Below, one piece after another: positions 45,060-56,859 of a stretch of 64,000 nucleotides of DNA. Location: NCBI GenBank assembly GCA_963556195.1, contig OY744544.1:44542484-44606483 (forward strand). Direction: 5' to 3'. The position numbers and the translations under genes are program-made. This DNA comes from Sepiola atlantica (Eukaryota > Mollusca > Cephalopoda > Sepiida > Sepiolidae). A model generated the notes under the pieces. The model was not told where the DNA came from and did no database searches. It saw only the letters and a program-made list of their open reading frames with translations. The stretch's first letter is position 1. The number at the start of each line of letters is the position of its first letter.

Positions 45060-47950
45060 AAAAAACTATCATTGACTTTCCGACAAGCGGTTCGACATTA
45101 TAGCCTACTTTAACAAATAAAAACGAAGAAAGAAAGTGATCATTTCGACATTCTTATATTGATGTGAGAAAGAAGATCGCTATTTCTAACAATTTATGAA
45201 AAAAAAAAATTCTTTCAAATTTGACTAACTGAATTAACGAAGGGACATCTTATAAATGCTAAGCAAACATTTTCAGGGAAGTTTTTAGATTACCGGTCTA
45301 AAATATTTACAATTAAATCAGTCCCGCAGTTTATCTACTTTTTGGAATATTGTTAAATTTTCATATTTATAAAAAATTTAAATTACTTCAGCTTTTAGGC
45401 GTGACGGTGGAATGAGTGTTCTAGTAACCGGACAAGAACTCACCACAATCAAAATAAATAAAATGTATAATTATTAACCACAAAAATGGAGAACAGTTTA
45501 TGGTCTAAGTAAAGCCAAAAGAACATGTTAAACTTAGGACGTCTTCGTACCACTAGTGAATATATTGTGGACCATGTATTCACTCCAGTCGAAATTAAAG
45601 ATTTTAATTGGACTTTTACTTCACTAATGGAAAATTTTGCAGCTAGGTTTACGAGGTAATTCTAGTACGTGTGGAGCATGCGAAATATCCATAAGAAAAA
45701 AAAATTAAAGTTTAATATTGTTGGAAAATATTTGTTAAAAAATACAAGCATAAAATCGAGATAAGTTATCTCCCTTAGATCATCAATCACAACCTTATAT
45801 CCAGATATCTTCAATCGATTATCTACAGTAAAAATAGATTGCCTTGACACGTTTCTTTTTAAATAAATAATATTGTGTCGAACCCGTTTCACTGTAAATA
45901 ATAAGCAACCATATATGGTAAACATTACTATTAGCGACATAAATTATTTTGTAGTCAAAAACAATTTATTTTGATTTACCTAGACATTTATGAACTATTT
46001 GCGTTAATAAAATTATATTTAATAAAAGATATAAGCGTTTTAAATTACCATAAATATCTATTCTGCGAAAAGTAACTACTGGACAGCTGGTTAGGAACCT
46101 TACTTCCTGTGACTAAACAAGATGTCTGACCGCTTATTACTTTACTCACAACTAATATTTACAGTAACTTTACAGGCTTAAATCTCCTATTAAATATTAT
46201 TCTTCAATACAAATAAGCACAAATGAGTAGATAAAGCAAAATAAAGTGGGTTTTTTTTTACTTATTTCTCAACTGAATTTCGTTTAAAATAATTTGTCGC
46301 CAAATATACATGAGGAAATTGCTATTTCAAAGAAGTTTGCTTGGAGATGATTACCTTGTAACTAAATACTGTAGTTATTTGATCAACAGATGACGTCAGA
46401 GAGAGAGAGAGTGAGATTATTCATTAAACCTTCTTTTAATAATTCTAATTCAGAACAATACAATGTATACTTTAGGTTCATTGATATCATCGTGGTGCGG
46501 TTGAAAAATACCGCTTTATTTGGTTTAGGAGCACAAATGTACCATAATACTAGACTTATAAACATTCATTGTTGCCAGAAATTATTTTCAAATTAAGTTT
46601 AAAGAATTTAAAATCACTTTTGAGTTCCATATATCCACAGAGAAATCCACATTTTGTTATCTATAATAATGGGAGAAAATGATCGGAAACTGTAGCCTTT
46701 AGCATTCGAAAGTGATTTTGAAATCTTTAAATTGGCTAGAATGAAAGTTTATAGGCAAAATAGTTTTATGGTCGATGAAAAATAAAAACAATATATATAT
46801 TTTTTTATTATTGTAGAAATGAACTATATTTTCTTTAAGAAAGTATAATTTAGATTTCTTTGGTATATAACACATGACAATTAACAAAAGAGAATTAAAA
46901 CCTTAATTATAAGCATAACAGAGTTTATTTACATTAAACAACAATGCACCAAAATGCACATACGTCATTTCCTACACATGGAAATAATGAAAGACTGACT
47001 TAACCATTTTGACGGCCTAAGATCTTGTTTTAAAGACGTTGTCATAGATCTGGTCTGGAAGGATGAGCGAGTGGTGATTGCAATATTATCTGGTCTAGCC
47101 AAAAAGAGAGGTGCCACAATTTTTATTTTTGGTAACCATGTAGCTGGATCAACTAATGGTTAAATCGACCAATGGGAGACTGCCATGTCGTTATGTGATC
47201 TATCGTTTCACTTGTAGAAAAAAAAGGAACCTTTTACTGACCTAATAAAAGTATGTTACCATATTATTAGTTTTATGTTAACATTGATTTTAATGAGAAA
47301 ATGAATAATACCTAAAAACTGACATACTTTAATAATCCGAATTCATTCTGTCTATGAGATAATCTAAAACAAAAACTGCAGTATTACAGGAAAAATGTTT
47401 AAAGGATGTTTTTTTGCACAGCACATATAAATTCAGTGAAAATTTGCTAAATCAGTGAGTTTTTTTTATAATTATACATCAAAACTGAAATTAAAATGTT
47501 TTAAAAAGAAAAACACTGGTAAAAAGTATCAATAATTATAAAAGAATGTAAAAATATAATTTTTGGAATTTATTTTGATTGTGGTGACCATTTTGTCCGT
47601 TTTGTTGTGTTTTTTTTAGTTTGATTCTGTAGGTCAGTTTTCTATGTAAGTTTCTTTGATTTAAAATGGATTCCCTACTTAATTCTTTGACCAGTCTTTA
47701 GCCCAAAACATAACCTTTCTAAAAATTGAACAATAAGTGTTTCAACATTTCGTTTGTTTTTATTTTAATCTGAGAAATTTAATGAATATAGGAATCTGAA
47801 GTAAATGCTTTAACTACACAGCATTATCAGATTAGGTTTAGTACGAGGATTTCATTTCCTTTCCTTTCATTCAGTTATCGTCCTTTGGCAGCCAACTTGC
47901 ATATTTATATTAATACCCCTATACCAATAAATTAAAATTATCCTCTATTT
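45060..47950. other. AT-rich stretch without a supported gene
   Basis: Mostly low-complexity AT sequence with scattered repeat blocks (AAATCACTTTCGAA type near 46,700; GTTATCTCCCTTAG near 45,765). 47,620-47,645 has strong acceptor and donor matches (GTTGTGTTTTTTTTAG ... GTAAGTTT) around 26 open bases, but its phase does not fit the plus-strand exon at 33,174, so it is not called. Confidence 0.4.
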
Positions 47951-47962
47951 TTATTTTTATTA

Positions 47963-48435
47963 TGGTACTGTTTCAGAAAAGACAACCAAAAATTTACAGG
48001 TGTGATGTATGTACAACGAATACTCTGAAAACGAACAGAAAAATACAAACCCAGTTATGCTGTTCCTTATGTTATTGCCAAACTCCCCCCCCCCAAAAAA
48101 AGTTTTTTTGTATTTAAAAAAAAAAAACATGGAACAAAAGAGACAAAAAAAAAACAGTAAAAAAAAAAAATTTCTTGTATTCAAAAAGAAAAAAACTTGG
48201 AAAAAAAAAGTTTCTCTTTTGTTCTAATTGCTTAAAAAGATTGTCGTTTTTAGTGTTATTTTAAAATTTCATTTCATTAAAGTCGTCTGGTTAGAAGCCA
48301 TTCTTAACATGGAGTTGGAGTTCTGGACTTCGGTAATATTCGGAACGACGTAACTTGGTTTGCATTTTTCCATAGCATTCGTTGTACATACATCACGCCT
48401 GTACATTTTTGGCTGTCTTTTCCGAAACAGTACCA
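47963..48435. mobile_element. MITE with TTA target duplication (PIF/Harbinger-like)
   Basis: Starts TGGTACTGTTTC and ends GAAACAGTACCA. The arms of about 100 bp are inverse copies at about 85% identity (AAAAGACAACCAAAAAT, GTGATGTATGTACAACGAAT). TTA lies on both sides (47,960-47,962 and 48,436-48,438). A 3-bp TTA duplication is typical of PIF/Harbinger; assignment is inferred from that alone. The loop is poly-A/T rich and non-coding. Confidence 0.75.
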
Positions 48436-48439
48436 TTAA

Positions 48440-50740
48440 TTTTTAAAAATTATTATTAGACCAAAGAGTGAGACATTTGCTTGTGCCTTTTTCTTTTTGA
48501 TCGTGTCGACGGACGTGTTTTTTTCTTTCTTCTAAGCTTCTCATTAGACACATTCATTTATTTCATTAGTATTTTTATAGTTTTTCTGGTGGAGTTTTTC
48601 AAAACATTTTACTATAGGCACTACTGTGATCAAACATAATACTTTTTGATCAGAACTTTGGATAAATCACGCTTTTAAATTTTTGTTAGTGACCCCCATC
48701 CCCAAAAAGTTTAGTTTACTATAGATTAGGGCATGTACGTTAATGAGAGGGGTGAATATAAAAAACAAACTTAATAACTTTGTTATATTTTTAGAGAGCG
48801 AGGTATCGTTTCTAATGTTAATTAATTATAAAATTAACTCTTTCAGGTCGTGAAAAATACCAATTTAATTAATTTTTAAAATCAATGAACATTTTTACAC
48901 CAAAATTGGAAGTAGTGAGAAGTCGGTTGATATTATTATAGAAGGCATAAAAATCAATGGTTGTTTTCATGACCAACAATACAGGTTCATTTTACAATGA
49001 ATTAATGTTGAAAATGAACTCCTCACCCTCTTTAAAATTATTTTTTGATTATCGTGAACCTCAGTGACAAATCCTTAGTAAACTGAAATATTTTGAAAAC
49101 AAAATCACTAACAAAGATTTTGGAAAAAGTTAATTGTTCTGAAGTTTCACAAATTCTTTTTCTTTAATTTGTTTGTTTCATATTATCGATGAAGCAATTC
49201 AATCATGAATATAAACATTTTTTTTTCAAACTTTAAAATGTGTGTTCAGTTTATTTCACTTAAATTGATTGTAAATTATATGCAAATTAACAAATAATTT
49301 TGGCTATTTTGTGTTGCTTTTTATCATCTCAAAAACTAATTCTTGTAATTTTGCTTCTTTTTTTTTTTTTTTTTTGGCAATGTTATTTTATAAAAAAGTC
49401 TTTGATGTTTCTTCATTCCATGGAGTTGGAGAATATCAGGTTGCATGAATTATGTGTTTTCTGGCTGAAGGAATCAATTTACATTGAATTTACTTAAACT
49501 GAATCCTCCCCATAAATTTAGAAAGCTGACAATTTATTTGTATATTCATGATCTGTAATATGCAGTGCTGACATTCGGGGATCAACCCTTCACTCCCCCA
49601 TACAATTTATGATAAAAAGATCCCTCTCACACATACACACAAATGTGTTAATTTCTTAATCGAAGAATTGTCCAATGTTAATCAACTTTTCCACATTCTG
49701 GAAACTTCTTTAGTTTTACTTTTTTCCCCCTTTAAAATGTCAGAAAAATTCATAACAATGTTACGGCATTACTAAAGATAACATAACAAAAACGTTACTG
49801 CAGATGTGCATTAATTTGGATCAAGCTTAATTCTGTTAAACTCCTACTCGTTTAAACTCCTATCTTTTGTTAAATTTAAAAACTTGCATCCGTTATAAAA
49901 TATACATTTTATTGAATAAATGTTGAAAATTTCACAAAAATTAGTTCTTTTACTTTTAGTGATTTAAAAGTTAACTTATTAGTTAACAAGGAGTGGTCTC
50001 TTATCATAGATTTGGGGCAGGCCCATGAGTTCCTGGCACTGATAGTGTCTATTGTAAAACTTAATCAGTGTTTTTTTTTTGTTGACCAACCTTCTGTACT
50101 AGTACCCAGCTGCATAGACGTGCTCCAAGTGAACAATCTATCTGTTTCTCTTACATCAATTTGCATGTTTTTATGCCTTTTTTACTTAGCTTTTCTTATT
50201 TTTGGTTTGTCAAATTGATTTAAATATTTAAGTTATATACGTGTTTTCTCCATTGCACCAAAGTGTTAATTCCTGATATCTGCATTGACTTGTGTTATAA
50301 ACACAAAATTACACGAGATGACACGCTTTCACAACATAAAAATATGTGAGTCACCAGATCAAAAAAGTAATTAAAAAAGGAAAAGATGGTATTTTTCTCG
50401 GGAAGACTCTTTTGGGAGACAAGAGAACAACCAATAAATTCAACAAAGGAATCACAATAATCAACACAAGTTAGATTTTTAAAATACAATATTTCTTTAC
50501 AGGAGAAAAATATACTAGTATAAAACAAAGTACAGATAATTTAAATGAGAAGGGATAAAAAAAAAAATACTGAGCAAAGATATACACAATGACAATCGGA
50601 TTGTGGGAATGGTCATTGAATGGTGATTAGTGTTCTTGGTCTTTATAAAAATGTGAAAATGTTCGAGTGAACAAAGTTGGTTCTTTCAGCAATTGTTGTA
50701 GGCACAAAGTTTTCAAAGAGAATTGAAGAATTTTGTCTTT
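48440..50740. other. AT-rich stretch without a supported gene
   Basis: No recognisable protein, RNA or repeat beyond poly-T runs (49,360-49,376) and short AT tracts. Reading frames here are under 80 codons with AT-driven composition. Confidence 0.4.
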
Positions 50741-50744
50741 TTGG

Positions 50745-51030
50745 GTATTGTTCGGATTATTCAGACATGTTATTCTCCCAACGTTTCAGTCGATGTAACC
50801 TATGACCTTCTTCAGATGCATCTTGTCGAACTCCTGAATCTACAAAATTTCGAACAGAACCCTTTACTTTATCTGCAGGAGTAGATTGCTCTCGTTCTGT
50901 CGGCCATGACCAGGTAAAAGTCTTTAGTAATTCGTAATTGTATTCTTAGTGTTGGCCACATGGAGGATTAAACTTTTCACTTCAAGAAGACTGATTATTA
51001 CTCGGCACTTATGTTTTGCGGCACGGGTCG
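50745..51030 (-). mobile_element. AAACG-family SINE-like repeat with head remnant
   Basis: Minus orientation: head remnant near 51,030-50,960 (box B reduced to TTTAATCCTC), the ATTACGAATTACTAAAGACT body, GGTCATGGCCGACAGAACGA, the AGGTTACATCGACTGAAACG core and a GAATAACATGT tail. Its partner at 51,205 is inverted. Confidence 0.7.
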
Positions 51031-51108
51031 TTGTGGATAATTCTTAGATGAAGTTTAAGAGCAGTAAACCTATTTTGGTTTTAGATGTGTAGTCATACTA
51101 CTTATATA

Positions 51109-51161
<53 letters not shown>

Positions 51162-51204
51162 TAATGGTGTTCTAATCTATCATTTATAATTAATGGTTCC
51201 CATA

Positions 51205-51335
51205 TCATACAGATTCCCAAGTTCGACAAGACGCATCTGAAGAAGGTTGGAAGTTACATCGGCAGAAACGTTGAGAATAACATCGAAGATGAGAACAGTA
51301 GTTCACATTATCAATCCTCATCTCAAAATTCTTAA
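51205..51335 (+). mobile_element. AAACG-family repeat, 3' half
   Basis: CAAGTTCGACAAGACGCATC, TGAAGAAGGTTGGAAGTTAC, CGGCAGAAACGTTGAGAATA, then the conserved end AATCCTCATCTCAAAATTCT. A (TA)n tract separates it from the inverted copy at 50,745-51,030. Confidence 0.7.
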
Positions 51336-51339
51336 ACAT

Positions 51340-53440
51340 AATTGTCTCTTTGTATTCTTTACACCTACATCAGTGAAGCTGATCCTCAGAATAACAATGA
51401 TAGCAGGATGTCACTATAAAATGCAAGGAATTCAACTCTTAGACTTTTGTGATGGTCGCCATTCCAAAAGATAAAAAGTATTTTTCTTTTTTGTCTTTTC
51501 TTCTTGCAACAGAGATAAAGAAATTATGTTGCTCTACCTAGAAGGCGATGGGAACTGATTTGGGCATTTTGATACTGCCAGTTGGCTCACGTTTTTGCAG
51601 GCTGATAAATGATTTTGCTTGGTCAGCAGATTAATTGTACAATCTATGACCCAGCCAATTTTAGGTCACTCCATGTCAAGTGATGTTTGCCCCTAAAACA
51701 TAAGGTACCAAATATTTCTCTCGATTTTGATGTGCCGACAAAATGGATTTAAGAGCATGATAGCCAGACACCGGATGTAAGAAATCGGAACAGTTTGTTT
51801 GATTATTAAAGGAAAAAATAATTAACATTACATGCAATTCTAGATACATATTTTCACTCGGATGTCTGGTTTTAACTTTTTAATTCTTGTTAACAAAATT
51901 CTAATAATAATTATGAAGGTAATGTCACACATTCCAGAAGTGAAAAGGATATATGTTGTATGTGTGCCCCCACACACCTATCACTAGAACAAAACTTCTG
52001 CTTATTTTAACTTGTTTTCGGCCATTCTTCAATGTTAACATTCTAATTTACAACCTTTTAATAAAAACACTGACATTAGCGTTTACAACAGAGGTGGTGA
52101 TAGTTAATTTGGATAAAAGTTTTTAATCTTAGGTTTAAAAATATTTTATGCTGTATTATTTATTTTTAATTTGATTTTAGAAAATATTTTAAAGTAATTT
52201 TTTGTAGAAATTTTATTTTTAAAAATCTTGTTTGTACAGAATGAAATGAATTCTGCTTTCTCTGTATTCAGCCATCTTCATAACTTGAAACATTATTGTA
52301 TTTAAATTTAAATAAATCAGTATGGAAACTTAATTATTGTTCCTAAAATATGAATTCTTATGAAGCGTGTATTATGTAACTAGATAAAAATAATGATTTC
52401 CGATAGATTTATTATAAGAAAATTTTTTTACTGTTATTTTAAATTTCTCATTAGCAACCATTTCTTTATATCCGGATTGTAGTCTTATTCTTTCTTAGTA
52501 CGAATTATTCGACAAACATAAATGAAAAAACCTCCTGAACCTCCCAACTCTATGGAATTGAAGTAAAAAGAAGAAAAATTACATTGTTAAATTATTCAAG
52601 TGAGTAAAAGCGAAAAATCTATTGAATTAATTTTTTATTATTAAACATTACTAAATTATTAAACATTTATTACCAAAATCATGAGTAGTAACTGGATGTA
52701 TTTTTACTGGCTAAATTCATTTTTACACGATATCACACACCAAAACTAAAATCCTAATCATCTACACGCACACATGCACAACTTCCAAAATAGTACATGT
52801 AGTGAATAGGCCCTGAGGAGGTTGCAAAAATTAAAACCTCGACTTGTCAATGTAAGCTAAACAGTCCATATATAGGTTACCAATATCATAAGTAAATAAA
52901 ATGAATACCAAAAAAATAATTTACAAGCAGTATATATATCTTTTTCATGTTAGTAACAGGCAAGTTGACCGAGAAGGTAAGGGCATTTGAATTTCATGGT
53001 TGGTAGTGACAAAGGTCCAGGACTCTAATGTTGAGGTTGATGCATTCGTTGCATCTAGCCACACTGATGAGTCTTGAAGAGACGAAACATGTCTGTGAAT
53101 GACAATATTATATATATAGTGTAACACTAAGGGAGGTAATTCAGGAGTAGCTGACTCAAAGTGTTATATAAAAAGTGAGAACTCTTTATGGTGGCTTGGT
53201 GTAAAGTCGCAATAAACACCATTGAGATGAACTAATTTTAATGATTATCAGATGTAAATAGTTCATTGTTTAAAAGAGAAATCAATTTTATTGTGATATA
53301 AAAAGTGTACCTGTTTGTTCAATGGTTTATTTATCTGTTGGAAAAATATAACATTTCTGATGGAATGGATACTCCAGTAAATTAATGATGCTTAATCGTC
53401 GGTGACAAATAAGGTGAATAAAAAGAGCATTCAATTAAAT
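51340..53440. other. AT-rich stretch without a supported gene
   Basis: No coding, RNA or structured repeat recognised. 53,035-53,100 has a GTCTTGAAGAGACGAAACATG phrase resembling the GAAACG core of other repeats, but too little to call. Confidence 0.35.
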
Positions 53441-53449
53441 ACTGTAGTG

Positions 53450-54055
53450 CAGGGGAGGGCAACCTCCGGCCCACGGGCCACATCTGGCCCGCGAAGGCTT
53501 AGCGTCCGGCCCGCCACCCTGTTATGCTTTATTATTGCAATCTAGCCCGCGGACCTCTCATATCATTTTGTGACATATACGTAAAAGTAGGTTTCAATTA
53601 AGATTTACAGTGGGATAAAAATGTATAAATATCAGCGAGCGATGATGCATGTATATTTCATTTTTCTTTAACTATTAATTTCAAATCCTTGGCCTGAGAT
53701 AAAAATAGAAAAAGAGAAAGAGAGAGGCAAAGAGGAAATGAGAGACGAGGAAAGGGCATGAATCAGAGAACCTATGTGAGATGTGTCAAAACGAATACTG
53801 GATCAACTTGCTACTTCCCCCGTCATTATTTTTTATGATTCCAAAATGGCTCTTCATCGGCGCCTTTTACAACATCACATACAGAAGTCTCTTGAGAAAA
53901 AATATCAGATTTGTAGAGTGTTTAATGCAATTTTTGTAAAATTTATTCATGTAAACAAAATATAGTAATTCTGAGATATCGTTTTTCACTCTGGCCCGCG
54001 ATCTCCTTCCAAAAGTCTCATCTGGCCCTCACTCTGAAAAGGTTGCCCGCCCCTG
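53450..54055. mobile_element. Non-autonomous hAT element, intact ends
   Basis: 606 bp beginning CAGGGGAGGGCAACC and ending GGTTGCCCGCCCCTG (inverse CAGGGGCGGGCAACC), a classic hAT terminus. A perfect 8-bp duplication CTGTAGTG flanks it (53,442-53,449 and 54,056-54,063). The first about 100 bp and the last about 70 bp are GC-rich subterminal sequence with repeated GGCCC motifs; the middle is AT-rich with no transposase. Confidence 0.95.
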
Positions 54056-54825
54056 CTGTAGTGTATTATTGTTTTAAGCTAATTAAAGTTAATAATGAAA
54101 GTAAATTAGAGAAGATTTATTTGGGATTTAATTTTAGAATTAAGCAGATTTAGAATGATTTTTTTTTTTTTTTTGCTTCATAAATCAGTGGATGTGTCAA
54201 ATAAATCTCTGCAAGGATTATTTGATTACTCACAAATTACAAATATATATTTTTAATTAACACAAGTTTAATATTCAGAACTTTACCTGCTCCTCTAATT
54301 TGGGAGTTGGATTCGTCCCTGCACCCCCTCCTTTTTTTTTTAAAGGATCACTCCAGTGCTTCTTTAAAAGGGAGCCTCTTTTTTTCAGTCTCATCTGTGC
54401 CCTTAATAACTTGTTTAAAATTCAACACAGTTCCTGAAGTTCTTTTTCAAAAATATTTTTAGGTGAAGAAATCCTCAGGAAACATTTTAATTGAAACTTA
54501 CATAGAAATTCAGTCATTTATTTTATTTAGATTTAAATTACATTTATTTAATGAAATTATTTCATTTAAAAATACTATTTTATTATCGTCAGTAGGCAGT
54601 TTTCAGTATTCTACAATTTTGTACAATGTTATTTTAGTGACAGTGAAAATAAAAAATTGTTAACAAGCTTAATTTAAGTTAACTTCATATCTTAATTTTT
54701 TTCAATTGTAATTTTGACAACGGTTTCGTTTTTGTCTAGTAGTAGTAGTAGTAGTATTTTTAAAATTTTAAAGCGATTATAGAATCTTCATTATTTTTTT
54801 TCTTTTTGTGTTTTGCAATTCTTTA

Positions 54826-55118
54826 GAATAATTTTGATAATTTGGACTATTATTCTTATCTTGGATGTTATTCACATAACTTTCTACCAATGTAATCTAA
54901 GACCTTCTTCAGGTGCATCTTGTCGAATGCTGGAATCATATAGTTTTGAACTGAACCCTTTACTTAATTCAACAGGGTATATTGTTCTCATTCCATCAGT
55001 CATGACCGGGTAGAAGTGTTAGATAAGTAATTGTTATTTTTTTGTGTCAAATTTTATATTAATAGAAGGAGCTTTGAACCTTCAATTTTCAGAATACTGT
55101 CACTTAGAACTGATTGTT
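54826..55118 (-). mobile_element. AAACG-family SINE-like repeat
   Basis: Minus orientation: tail GATAATTTGGACTATTATTC at the left, GACCTTCTTCAGGTGCATCT, a GTCATGACCGGGTAGAAGTG body on plus, and head remnant TTGAACCTTCAATTT on plus. It stops where the U2-like segment begins. Partner copy at 55,563 is inverted. Confidence 0.65.
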
Positions 55119-55119
55119 C

Positions 55120-55152
55120 TTTTGGCTACGATCAAAGTGTAGTATCTGTTCC
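55120..55152 (+). pseudogene. U2 snRNA-derived fragment
   Basis: TTTTGGCTACGATCAAAGTG followed by TAGTATCTGTTC matches U2 snRNA nucleotides 15-45 with one substitution (A to C) and one extra A. The matched part includes the branch-point recognition sequence GTAGTA. The U2 sequence before nucleotide 15 and after nucleotide 45 is missing, so this cannot be a functional gene. It lies between a SINE-like copy and the GC-rich repeat body that starts near 55,172. Confidence 0.7.
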
Positions 55153-55496
55153 GATGGATACTGCACCCTAGACTGGTATTGTCTTGGCCTTCGGGGCTTG
55201 ATTTACGCCGGTCTATGGGTCGGTCCTGTGCAGTTTTAGGAGGTCCACCCTCCCAGGCTTTGCCTCCCCTCTTTGAGGAGGAGTAAGTTTATTGCTTACT
55301 GCCTGAGGCGCCCCTACCGGGGAATGCCGACGGGGCTGCCCAGGCAATTTTTAATGGCCAGAGTGCTCACTTTCTCGGGCGCTGGCTTTTCAAGCCCCAC
55401 TTTTCCGACCCGACCTTGGGTCACATCTTACTTTTGGGAGTAAGATAAAAACTGGCCTTGTGCCTAACCTCCTGAAGAGGAGGTAAATAAATTACT
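55153..55496 (+). repeat. GC-rich ~345-bp repeat, single diverged copy
   Basis: Same sequence as the units at 56,885-57,900: ACTGGTATTGTCTTGGCC, GGGGCTTGATTTACGCCGGT, GCAATTTTTAATGGCCAGAG, GTGCCTAACCTCC and a final GTAAATAA. It contains several potential stems (CTCCCCTCTTTGAGGAGGAG; AGTAAG repeats). No protein frame is open throughout in either direction. It sits between inverted AAACG-family copies. Confidence 0.9.
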
Positions 55497-55562
55497 CAAC
55501 ACCTTTATTCATTACACTACAAGATTAGGTTTAAAGCTCCTAATATTCATACTAAAATTTGA

Positions 55563-55880
55563 CACGTGGTGCAATGGATAAAGACGTTGAGTAACAATCA
55601 GTTGAAGTGAAAGTCTTCTGGAGGTTGATGGTTCAATCCTCACTACAAGCGATAATAAGAATAAAATCAAAATTACTTAACATTTCTACCTGATTATGGC
55701 TGATGGAACAAGAATAATCTATCCTCATGGATTAAATAAAGGGTTCAGTTCAATATTCCGTATAGGTTCTTGAGTTCAGCAAGATGCATCTTAAGTAGGT
55801 CGAAGGTTACATCGACTGAAACATAAGAATAACATACAAAATTAGTTGTGTGAATAATACAAATAATCTAAATTTCCCTT
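55563..55880 (+). mobile_element. AAACG-family SINE-like repeat with intact tRNA-like head
   Basis: The clearest Pol III-type head in the family: box A TGGTGCAATGG (55,567-55,577) and box B GGTTCAATCCT (55,630-55,640). Then the body (AAAATTACTTAACATTTCTA, ATTATGGCTGATGGAACAAG), core (GGTTACATCGACTGAAACAT) and a degraded tail with AATACAAATAATCT. Forms the right arm of the head-to-head pair with 54,826-55,118. Confidence 0.7.
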
Positions 55881-56499
55881 TTTAGTTTTGTAATTTAATT
55901 TACATGAAAAGTTGAGTTTGTCTAAAGACGATGTTTACAACGCATACCTCCACTTCTAAAAATGCTAAATAAAAATTTAGATGTTGGTGAAGAAGTATGT
56001 GGAAAATATCAAAACCAGTGGGATCAGTTTATGTTAAACTTACATAGCAAACTAACCCTTCTCCCATAATATATTTTTAACACTAATCCTAAGGCCGATT
56101 GGCAAGTTCGTACAACCACATGTAATCGCCTATAAAAGTAGATCCCCCTCCCCAAAATAACGCACAGAATTTATCTCCAATAGCAAAAAAAAAATGGTTC
56201 CAGCTCGCTATTGCTTTTCAAAGTAAATAAGGATTAAGTCATGACTATCGATCCCACAAAGATTTGTTGTCAAAATTGTATGACCATCGCCCTCCCCCCT
56301 CTTTCTCCCCAGAACGATTAGGGCTTCATGCCTAGGTTTAAAGAATTTAATTCATAAGTGTCTTGTAAACACGGGACAAAAACTTCCGCATTTATTCATA
56401 TAAATAGATAATATTAATATTTTGTAAATTTCCATACAAATTTATTTATCTTTCAAATGAAAAATAAATGAATAGGAAAAAGAATTTAATTTAATTTGA

Positions 56500-56585
56500 T
56501 GATGATGATGCGTGTGTGTGGGGGGGGGGCTCTTTTAAGAAGTATAAAAGAAAATTTGGCGTCGAGAATGAGGTGGGGGGGGCAC
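56500..56585 (+). repeat. Compound microsatellite (GAT)n(GT)n(G)n
   Basis: GATGATGATGATG, GTGTGTGTG and two poly-G runs. Simple sequence. Confidence 0.9.
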
Positions 56586-56859
56586 TCACCTCTATGTGTC
56601 GGTATATATTTCTTTCTATAAAGTAAATAAGTTTTGTTTAAATGACCTTGACCTTCTTTGAAAATTAATGAATTTTTTTTTAATTAAATGACTTTTGTTA
56701 TGTATGAAAGAAATAAGACAATATGATTTCAAATCAATAACACCAAGCATTAATTTATTATAGACTGGTTACAAAATAAATATGCAAATTAGGATTCCTA
56801 ATTTCTGTCTAAGGGTCTTTCGTTAGTACTATATATATCGTATTTAATAATATTATGTT

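Noticed and set aside
47421..47457. 33-bp plus-strand exon (TTTTTTTGCACAG ... GTGAGTTT)
   Set aside because: AT-rich content like the surroundings and no supporting neighbour; likely a pseudo-exon.
47620..47645. 26-bp plus-strand microexon between a T-rich acceptor and GTAAGTTT
   Set aside because: Phase is incompatible with the plus-strand exon at 33,174-33,253, and T-rich acceptors arise often by chance in this sequence.
53783..53965. 60-codon frame inside the hAT element
   Set aside because: No transposase motif; AT-rich interior of a non-autonomous element.
55120..55152. Functional U2 snRNA gene
   Set aside because: Only nucleotides 15-45 are present and no snRNA promoter or 3' part is seen.
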